Source of the DNA: Punica granatum
Lineage: Eukaryota > Streptophyta > Magnoliopsida > Myrtales > Lythraceae
DNA: 64,000 nt
Reading direction: 5' to 3'
Assembly (NCBI RefSeq): GCF_007655135.1
Contig: NC_045129.1
Span: 16,094,274-16,158,273, forward strand
Shown: positions 58,439 to 64,000 of the stretch, piece by piece
Numbering within the stretch: the stretch's first letter is position 1
Layout of the letters: every line of letters begins with the position of its first letter
Program-made: the position numbers and the translations under genes
The notes under the pieces: generated by a model
What the model was told of the DNA's origin: nothing
What the model saw: only the letters and a program-made list of their open reading frames with translations
Databases searched by the model: none

Positions 58439-58995
58439 CAGTGTTATCAGAACCGGACCGGATGATGAACCGGAAGGGGTATGGGTTCATGGGTTTATGG
58501 GTCCAACCGAGGGTTCGATGGGTTGGACTGCACGTTTAATTAAAATAAAATAAATATTCATATTATTAAAAAAATTATGATAATTAAGATAGAAGTATGA
58601 TGATTTCAAAGATATATGAGAATAGTGTAAGAAAATATAAATATATTTAATATTTCTTACTTCAAAATAAATATTGAATTTTAATAAGTACTTAAAAGTA
58701 GAGTTAAAAGAACAAGAAAGTAGTGGTTGTTTGGTTGGGAGTATACTAGTATAAGAAGTAAGAGGTCATGAATTCAAATCCTTACACAATCAAACAATTT
58801 TTACAATAAATTATAAACCCATAAAACCCATAGAACTGGCCGGTTCAATGGAATTTTGCTAAAAACCGACCGGTTCTATTGGTCCGGCGGTTCAAATGTG
58901 CATTTTGGTTTTTCAGGCGAACCGGAACGGACATGAAGCCGGTTCCCGGTCCGACTGGTCGAACCGGCCGGTCCGGTCCGGTTCTGATAACAATG
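58439..58995. mobile_element. hAT-type MITE (557 bp)
   Basis: The ends CAGTGTTATCAGAACCGG and, in reverse complement, CATTGTTATCAGAACCGG form terminal inverted repeats rich in GGTCCGG further in. The element is flanked by exact 8-bp duplications TTTGTGAG (58431-58438 and 58996-59003), the hAT signature. No transposase. Around 58735-58790 it carries a tRNA-like stretch (GAGTATACTAGTATAAG then GAATTCAAATCC). Confidence 0.88.
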
Positions 58996-59003
58996 TTTGT
59001 GAG

Positions 59004-59742
59004 TCCCGAGTTTCGGAGCTTATCTTGTGCATTCGGAATTCGGATCAAATGTCCCTTCTCCTTTACGAACTTTAAATTATTTCCCTAATGTCTAAAAAAA
59101 TAATGCAAAGTTTTGCCCTAGGGAAGTCGTGACTGAGGTTGTCTTAGTGCTTGTTGTGGAAGGTGCCCATTCTTGACGTAAATGACCGGGAGCGTTCCGA
59201 CATCGCTCGCTGGAGCGACCCACTATGGTGACCTCGGTGCGAACTTCAACCAGGGAGGCCCTAGTGTATATCGCTTGCCGAGATTGTGTTAGCGCAAAAT
59301 TCAACCGGGGATGCCCCAGTATACGTCGCTTGGGAATGCTCATCGTGGGTGGATGATGTCCGATGTGGTCTCGATGCAAATGTTAAACGTGAATGCCCCG
59401 GTCTTCATTGTTGATGTGACCCGTGGCGGGCGCCTTGTGCTATCATCGTCCCTGACAGTCTCCTATGGCTCCAATAGTAGGCGTCTTCTGGAGAGGCGCA
59501 CTCTTGAAGTTGACGGACGTGTGTGCCTTGGAGCCAACGCTCGATATCGACTGAGATAATTGCGTTGATGGCGTATGGCTCATTCAGCCGATTTTGTCTT
59601 CGGCTTCGTAGGAGGTACCTCCGCGTTGAGCCCTTTCCTTGTCGAAGTATAAAGAATGAGGCTCAAGAGGAGTTCTCGGAGAGGCGTGACTCGGTGCATC
59701 ACTCTTCATCTGTGGCCGATGTGTCCCTATGAAAGATGATAA
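59004..59742 (+). other. Gypsy interior, decayed
   Basis: Right flank of the hAT MITE, continuing the Gypsy-type sequence with loosely repeated phrases (GACCTCGGTGCGAACTTCAACC, CGCAAAATTCAACC-like). The 82- and 95-codon frames here are not recognised. The Copia element starts at 59743. Confidence 0.35.
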
Positions 59743-61369
59743 TGCTAGTTTCACCGGGCGCAACGGAAGCGTAAAAGGAACAGAAATTCAAAATTTCCTA
59801 CCCGTGAAACTAATTCCAAGACCTACTAGAAGAATAAGAGTAAATAAAAGCGTACCTGGAATATTTAAAATTGTCGACCGAGCGTCCCACGCGTGACGCC
59901 TCTACTGGTATCCACACCGACTTTGTCGACGAGTTTTCGAGATCGGCGGTGCTAGCGGCCAATACTCGAAAGAAACACCGATGCAACACCCGAAATTTTA
60001 AGACTAATGGGGTTAATTCAAATTGAACAATTCAACTTGAATTTCCCCACATTAATGCACGTACACACATATGTATGTATATGCTTATGCATACATATAT
60101 ATCACATATATATGTATATATATAGCACACGTATATCTCTGTACATTTACATGCACACATATATATAAGCATAAGGGGGGAGACTTTCAAGTCTCTTTAC
60201 CGATGTGGGACAAGAGGAATTAAGAATTCCAAATTGCCATGTGTCCTCACATGGATCGTGCATTAATTGTGTCTATTTAATCTAATAAATCGAGTCTAAT
60301 TAATCGACAAATTTAATCTCATTAAATATCCGATTAATCGGTCGCACCATAAATTATCTAATCTCTATTAGACAATTTTATTATTTCAAAATATCTCGTC
60401 AATTTAGTCGTAGTGTGTGACCCTGTAGGTTCCCAATTAAGTTGATAATAATATCGAAATCTCTATTTCAATATTATAAACAGTGAGCGGCATCTAGCAA
60501 TGCATCACTGTTACTCAAGTAATCGGAAAGTCAATTTCTCGACGAACCTCGTGACCTATATTACCGTGTAATATAATCCATTGTCCTCTATATCTCTATT
60601 GAGCCCAAGGCATGGTCGATGACATCCTTGTATGGCTCAATATCTCTCTTTCTTGGTTTACCAGGTAAGTCTATCAGAACAAATGAGCTCGATATCGTTA
60701 TATCGACTCATTTGGGTATGCATACACTTTTAGACTTAACCACCAAGTGGCCGTGAGATATCGCTCCCGTTTCGTAGGAGGGACAAATCCTATCTCGGTC
60801 ACTCACATTCCTCTCCATGCTCTGTGATATACCCAATAACTATCTTTATAACCAGCCTGTTACGGTGGCGTTTGACAGTATCAAAGTATATGACATTACA
60901 TGTAGGAATCCATGGTGACCTCAAGTCAAAGGACCATTACACTATAGTCACTTTGAGATATGCTAATGACAGTCACGTAACAACCCATGTAGCAATCTCA
61001 TGGCGGATCAGTCCAATACACATTACTCTTAATGTATACATGTGGTGTGATTTGATATCTCCATATCCATGACCTATGAGATTTGGTCATCAATCAACAC
61101 TTACACTAGTCTAACCGTATTATCGTTGTCTTAATTAACGATAATACTTTGACTATGGACATTTAGGAATAATGTTCAGTAATTATAGGATCTCACAATC
61201 AAGTCACACTTGATGCCTATTGAACCTACTATTCCAAGGACATTATTGTGTAAAATCATATTTAGCGCAATCTACACAATAACAGATATGCCTCGTAATA
61301 TAATGAAATACATGTCATATTACAGAACTGATGATAGATTGCATATAGGGCATACACCAATTCCCAACA
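59743..61369 (-). mobile_element. 3' LTR of a Copia element (1627 bp)
   Basis: On the minus strand it begins TGTTGGGAATTGGTGTATGC at 61369 and ends GTGAAACTAGCA at 59743. It is the same family as the two solo LTRs. Next to its start lies the purine tract AAGTGGGAGAT (about 61380-61370), and next to that the end of pol, so this is the 3' LTR of an element extending right past the window. The 5 bases outside (GATAA, 59738-59742) should recur beyond the element's other end. Confidence 0.9.
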
Positions 61370-61383
61370 ATCTCCCACTTGCA

Positions 61384-64000
61384 CTAGAGCCAATCTGGCA
61401 TCTGTCTAATGCCAATAGATCTAGTGTGAGCCTCGTGCTTGCGCTGCACAAGAGGTTTCGTAAGTGGATCTGCGAGATTCTCATCTGTTGGTATTCTGCA
61501 TATCTTCACATCTCCTCTGTCGATGATCTCGGGGAAATGAGATGGAAGCCCCTGAGTATATGTTTGGATCGCTGGTGAGACCTGGGTTCCTTAGCTTGCG
61601 CAATGGCTCCATTGTTGTCACAATAGAGATCCACTGGGTCTGCGATGCTAGGAACCACAACAAGTTCTGTCACGAACTTCTTGATCCAAACGGCCTCTTT
61701 TGCAGCGTTAGAGGCAGCAATATACTCGGCCTCTGTGGTAGAATCGGCTACTGTCTCCTGTTTAGAACTCTTCCAACTCACAGCACCTCCATTCAGGCAG
61801 AACACATACCCTGACTGCGATCTACTGTCGTCCTTATCGGTCTGGAAGCTAGCATCGGTGTAACCTCTTACAACGAGCTCTTCTTCGCCTCCATATACCA
61901 AAAACATCTCCTTAGTCCTTCGTAAGTACTTAAGGATGTTCTTTACTGCAATCCAGTGTCTTTCACCTGGATCTGATTGGTATCGACTCGTCATACTCAA
62001 AGCATACGAGACATCTGATCGAGTGCATAACATAGCATACATGATGGATCCAATAGCTGACGCATATGGAATCCTATTCATGCGGTCCCTCTCCTCTCGA
62101 GTAGAAGGACTCTGAGCCTTCGAAAGGCTTATGCCATGTAACATAGGCAGCGACCCTTTCTTAGAATCATGCATGCTAAAACGCGAAGCACTTTATCTAT
62201 GTATACACTCTGACTTAGGCCAAGCAGTCTCCTGGATCTATCTCTATAGATCCTAATACCTAGCACGTAGGTAGCTTTGCCTAAGTCCTTCATAGAGAAA
62301 CACCTTCCCAACCAAGTCTTTACAGACTGTAGGGAAGGAATGTCATTCCCGATTAGAAGTATGTCGTCTACATACAACACCAGGAAGATCACTACGCTCC
62401 CACTAACCTTCTTGTAAACACAGGGTTCATCTTCATTCTTAATGAAACCAAACTCTTTGATTGCATCATCAAAACGAAGATTCCAGCTCCTAGAAGCTTG
62501 CTTCAGCCCATAAATAGACCGTTGTAGCTTACAAACCTTTCCGGCACTATGTGGATCGACAAAACCCTCAGGTTGTGTCATATACACATCCTCGAGGAGC
62601 TTCCCGTTCAGGAAAGCAGTTTTGACATCCATTTGCCAGATCTCATAATCATAATAAGCTGCAATTGCAAGCAAGATCCTTATGGATTTAAGCATAGCCA
62701 CCGGGGAAAAAGTTTCGTCATAGTCAACACCATGAATTTGTCTGAAACCTTTTGCCACAAGTCGGCCCTTAAAGGTAATCACATTACCGTCCATGTTAGT
62801 CTTCTTCTTGAAGACCCACTTACACCCAATGGGTTTTGCCCCTTCAGGTGGATCAACCAAAATCCATACTTGGTTAGTGTACATGGACTCCATCTCAGAT
62901 CTCATGGCCACCAGCCATTTCTCAGAGTCAGGGCCTATTACGGCTTTCGCATAGGTTGTAGGCTCATCATCATCTATGAGCAATACGTCATTGTTTTGAG
63001 TCACGAGAAATCCATATCTCTCGGGCTCATGATGTATCCTACTAGACCTGCGAGACTCCTGTGTCACATGTGCAGAAGATTGTGCCACAACATCTTGTGG
63101 TACTTGCTCTGCAACCTCACCCGTCGATTGGTCAATGTCATTTTGTGGTAGAACTTCCCCAAGTTCTAATTTTCTCCCACTAGTTCCTTTGGAGAGAAAC
63201 TCTTTCTCAAGGAATACCGCAGTTCGAGCAACAAACACTTTGCCCTCGATGGGATTATAGAAATAGTATCCTCGAGTTTCCTTAGGATACCCCACAAAGT
63301 AACATTTGTCCGATTTAGGGCCAAGCTTATCCGAAGATAATCTCTTCACATAAGCTTCGCAACCCCATATCTTTAGAAAAGACATCTTGGGACGCTTCCC
63401 ATACCACATCTCATATGGTGTCCTTTCAACTGATTTCGACGGAGCATTGTTTAATATGAGAGCAGCTGTCTGTAGAGCATATCCCCAGAAGGAGTCAGGT
63501 AAGTTTGCATGACTCATCAAAGATCGAATCATATCTAATAAAGTTCGATTCCTCCTTTCAGCTACACCATTCCACTGTGGTGTTCCAGGTGGAGTCAGTT
63601 GAGATAAAATCCCACACTGTTTAAGATAGTCAGCGAACTCATAGCTCAAATATTCACCTCCTCGATCTGATCGAAGAACTTTAATGCTCTTACCCAACTG
63701 ATTCTCCACTTCATTCTTAAATTCTTTGAACTTTTCAAAGGATTCAGATTTGTGTTTCATCAAATACACATATCCAAATCTACTGAAATCATCAGTAAAT
63801 GTAATGAAGTAGAGATACCCACCTCTAGCAAGCTTGTTCACTGGTCCACATACATCGGTATGTATGAGAGCCAGATGATCACTAGCTCGCTCACCTTTTC
63901 CGGTAAAAGGGGCCTTAGTCATTTTCCCCATTAAGCAAGGTTCGCATGTCTCGATCGATTCTAAATCAAACGAGTCCAGTAATCCATCCTTATGGAGTCT
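61384..64000 (-). pseudogene. Copia pol (integrase-RT-RNase H), frameshifted, partial
   Basis: Minus-strand polyprotein, cut by the window's right edge. From the right: the end of the pre-integrase zinc region (CEPCLMGKM), the integrase core (HTDVCGP, SDRGGEYLS, PQWNGVAERRNRTLLD), a linker with RRSSRIHHEPERY, reverse transcriptase (KWVFKKKTNMDGN, VKTAFLNGKL, the active-site YVDD at 62374-62363), and RNase H (YTDASFQTDKDDS, TTEAEYIAAS, YCDNNGAI). The main frame is open from 64000 to 62129; its last codons run on after a frameshift near 62176-62184 between RT and RNase H. RNase H continues in a second frame (62174 to about 61540) until another shift near 61528-61540; the last piece (ADPLTKP, RQMPDWL) ends at a stop at 61384-61386, four bases before the purine tract. 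Unless these are sequencing errors, the copy is inactive. Typical plant Copia of the Tnt1-like order. Confidence 0.92.

Noticed and set aside
62549..63151. 200-codon plus-strand frame
   Set aside because: It is antisense to the Copia reverse transcriptase and integrase linker.

Overview
This is plant nuclear DNA, from a flowering plant and most likely a eudicot. The evidence is short coding exons split by GT-AG introns, three recognisable plant genes, AT-rich intergenic DNA, and a dense load of plant transposable elements (Copia, Ty3/Gypsy of the giant-LTR Tat/Ogre kind, PIF/Harbinger, Mutator-like and hAT MITEs, a TRIM, tRNA-derived SINEs). I cannot name the species from the sequence alone.

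Layout. 1-9400: gene-poor intergenic DNA with small repeats: an inverted LTR-like duplication, a 200-bp tandem duplication, palindromic Mutator-like MITEs with 9-bp target duplications, SINE copies and a cluster of tRNA-like repeats. 9407-13601: one complete PIF/Harbinger element with terminal inverted repeats and a TTA target duplication; its Myb/SANT ORF1 is open while its transposase is broken. 13602-18700: a diverged duplication, with a decayed, internally deleted Copia element inside the second copy. 20078-20656: a complete TRIM with both LTRs, primer site, purine tract and a 5-bp target duplication.

21839-35327 is the genic island: an Aux/IAA auxin-response repressor (+, 5 exons, 305 aa); tail-to-tail with it a conserved type II membrane protein with a methyltransferase-like fold (-, 4 exons, 435 aa); then a plant LpxC homologue (+, 7 exons, 309 aa). 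All three models close with consistent splice phases and no internal stops. A young SINE with a perfect 14-bp target duplication (27440-27627) lies between the second and third genes. The three genes have no obvious common pathway: auxin transcriptional repression, an unassigned membrane enzyme-like protein, and organellar lipid A-type biosynthesis.

36600-64000 is a nested retrotransposon graveyard. Giant (about 3.6-4.1 kb) Ty3/Gypsy LTRs lie in both orientations (two on the minus strand abutting at 45112, one on the plus strand from 52040), with primer sites at 41032-41041 and 57293-57302 and a decayed gag at 38500-39930. Two solo Copia LTRs of one family (48825-50481 and 54015-55634), each with an exact 5-bp target duplication, sit inside those Gypsy LTRs. 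A third copy of the same LTR (59743-61369) is the 3' LTR of an element whose pol runs off the right edge of the window; that pol carries two frameshifts. A Mutator-like MITE, an hAT MITE and a minisatellite add to the nesting. I found no CRISPR array, rRNA, stand-alone tRNA gene or prokaryote-type operon, and no clearly novel protein system; the most unusual material is the architecture of the repeats.
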